A stretch of DNA of 64,000 nt from Micromonospora pallida (GTDB lineage Bacteria > Actinomycetota > Actinomycetes > Mycobacteriales > Micromonosporaceae), in assembly GCF_900090325.1 (NCBI RefSeq), contig NZ_FMHW01000002.1:3100001-3164000 (forward strand), given 5' to 3'. The notes under the pieces are model-generated. The model was not told where the DNA came from and made no database searches. It saw nothing but the letters and a program-made list of their open reading frames with translations. Within the stretch, counting starts at the first letter, position 1. Each line of letters opens with the position of its first letter. Position numbers and translations under genes: made by a program. This document shows positions 62,624 to 64,000 of the stretch, piece after piece.

Positions 62624-64000
62624 GTGACTCACGTTGCTCGGGTCCGGAGGCCGTACCCGCTGCTTGTCGCCGTGGTCGTCCTGTTGGGGTTCGGCGCGAC
62701 TGTGGCCTGGGGCGTCGGCGACACGCTCGGGCTGAGCCACACCCCCGCCGCCGTGCCACGCGAGGACGTCACCGCCGCGCCGTCCCGGGTGACCGCGCCG
62801 GCACCGCCGCTGGCGTCCCTCGTCGTACCCGACGAGCCGCGCACCAGGAAGGCGGCGGCCGCAGTCGCCGACGCGCTCGTCTCCCGTGGCCTGCCCCGCC
62901 CGGTCGTCACCCCCGTCCCGCCGCGCCCGGCCATGACCGCGACCGCCGTGGATACGCCGGCAACGGCCGGACCGGCCACCGGTCCCCGGCCAGCCGCCCC
63001 GGCTCCGGCGCTGTCGGCGGTGACCGCCCTGCGGGCGGGCGTGCTCGCCACGCTGGCCGGGGCGCCGGAGTCGTACCGGCTCGGTGCTCGCGGGACCGAA
63101 CTGGCCGTCGAGGGGGTCGACGTCGCGGGCGTCGCGGGCGGGTTGTACCGGCTCGCCGACCGGATCCGCTCCGGTGCCGAGGTGCTGCCCGCCGCCGACG
63201 CGGGCCGGCTGGTCACGCCACGGCTCGGCCTGCGGCTGACCGACGCCGGCTCGGTGGGCCGCGAGCCCGACCCGGCCGCCTTCGCCGCCGGCGCCGACTA
63301 CCGCCTGAACACCGACGTGGTCTCACCGGCGCTGCTGCCGCAGACACCGTGGGTGGACGCCGGGGCGGTGGCCCGGATCGGCGCGCAGTTCCGGCAGTTT
63401 GTCGACCACTCGGTGGCGCAGGGCTACAACGGGATCGTCGTGCCCGGCTTTCTGGAGTACGTCACCTTCGCGAAGGTCGGCGACGGGCACGCCGTCTACC
63501 CGGCCGGCGACCCACACGTCGACCGGGCGCGGGCGATGGTCGCGGCGTTCGGCCCGGTCTTCCGGTACGCCGAGGAGATGGGGGTGAAGGTCTTCCTGCT
63601 CACCGACATGCTCGCGGTGTCGCCCCCGCTGGAGGCGTACCTGACGCGGACCGTCGGCGGCCTCGACGTGACCGACCCCCGACTGTGGGCGGTCTACCAG
63701 GCCGGGCTGGCCGAGCTGTTCGAGAGCCTGCCGTTCGTCGACGGCCTGATGGTCCGCGTCGGCGAGGGCGGCGAGGTGTACGCCGCCGACGGCTGGGACT
63801 ACTCGTCGAAGCTGGTCGTCACCACGGACGCGTCGGTGCGCGCGATGCTGCGGGCGCTGCTGGACACGGCGGCCGAGGCCGACCGGGAAATGGTCTTCCG
63901 CACCTGGACGGTCGGCGTCGGCGCCGTCGGTGACCTGCACACCAACCCCGAGTCGTACGAGCAGGTGCTGGGCGGGTTCGACGACCCGCACCTGATCGTG
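62624..64000 (+). CDS. Membrane-anchored glycoside-hydrolase-like protein, C-terminus cut by window edge
   Basis: GTG 62624; 459 residues visible before the right edge. An N-terminal membrane anchor (PYPLLVAVVVLLGFGATVAW) is followed by an Ala/Pro-rich linker to about residue 125. Then comes a small alpha/beta domain (SYRLGARGTELAVEGVDVAG) like the N-terminal domain of GH20/GH67 enzymes, and the start of a barrel (YNGIVVPGFLEYVTF, MGVKVFLLTDMLAVSPPLEAY, FVDGLMVRVGEGGEVY, EMVFRTWTVGVGAVG). The family assignment rests on layout only. It would act outside the cell. Confidence 0.7.
   Translation, partial: MTHVARVRRPYPLLVAVVVLLGFGATVAWGVGDTLGLSHTPAAVPREDVTAAPSRVTAPAPPLASLVVPDEPRTRKAAAAVADALVSRGLPRPVVTPVPPRPAMTATAVDTPATAGPATGPRPAAPAPALSAVTALRAGVLATLAGAPESYRLGARGTELAVEGVDVAGVAGGLYRLADRIRSGAEVLPAADAGRLVTPRLGLRLTDAGSVGREPDPAAFAAGADYRLNTDVVSPALLPQTPWVDAGAVARIGAQFRQFVDHSVAQGYNGIVVPGFLEYVTFAKVGDGHAVYPAGDPHVDRARAMVAAFGPVFRYAEEMGVKVFLLTDMLAVSPPLEAYLTRTVGGLDVTDPRLWAVYQAGLAELFESLPFVDGLMVRVGEGGEVYAADGWDYSSKLVVTTDASVRAMLRALLDTAAEADREMVFRTWTVGVGAVGDLHTNPESYEQVLGGFDDPHLIV

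Overview
The window is high-GC (about 70%) actinobacterial DNA with strong GC3 bias, GTG/TTG starts, Tat and Sec signal peptides, and DUF5753/DUF397 pairs. It looks like a chromosomal accessory stretch from Micromonosporaceae (Micromonospora-like). This assignment rests on gene content and codon style, not on a marker gene.

Layout. Positions 1-5500 hold secreted proteins: a truncated exported protein, a large beta-propeller and a SPOR plus phosphodiester-glycosidase protein, with a PhoD C-terminal relic. Positions 5559-7720 hold a bacterial Ro60 (TROVE) gene preceded on the same strand by four Y-RNA-like genes. These form two promoter-driven cassettes, each a short Y RNA followed by a tRNA-mimicking Y RNA. 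Two further Y-RNA-like genes lie 16 kb away (23273-23545) with no TROVE gene beside them. Positions 7785-22734 are one long minus-strand L-arabinose regulon: ABC importer (lipoprotein, ATPase, two permeases), LacI-type regulator, araB, araD, araA and two exported glycoside hydrolases. A promoter region with two identical inverted operators (22834-22969) controls it.

Positions 23.6-41 kb are a patchwork. They hold tandem small secreted paralogues, a polytopic glycosyltransferase-like protein, an exported flavin amine oxidase translationally coupled to an exported RidA, and a frameshifted membrane protein beside a WD40 lipoprotein. They also hold a VOC protein, a methyltransferase, a subtilisin, an XRE/DUF5753-DUF397 pair, a Ser/Thr kinase with TPR-like tail, and several decayed gene fragments (Ser/Thr kinase, ECF sigma factor, DUF5753 protein, signal-peptide duplicate).

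Positions 41988-59455 are a class 1 DISARM anti-phage island, all on the minus strand: drmD, drmMI, an embedded exonuclease (DnaQ + TerB-like + BRCT-like + C-terminal membrane segment), drmA, drmB and drmC. An extra N6-adenine-methylase-like gene lies upstream of drmD. The right end carries a DUF4352-like lipoprotein, an RNase H-fold protein, two hypothetical membrane proteins and the start of a membrane-anchored glycoside-hydrolase-like protein.

The most unusual content is the Ro60/Y-RNA system. At least three of the six RNAs contain a tRNA-like module arranged as a circular permutation: T-arm, then a closed acceptor-like hairpin, then D-arm. The promoter spacing places transcription starts at the 5' ends predicted from base pairing. 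The DISARM island with its embedded exonuclease is the second main point of interest.
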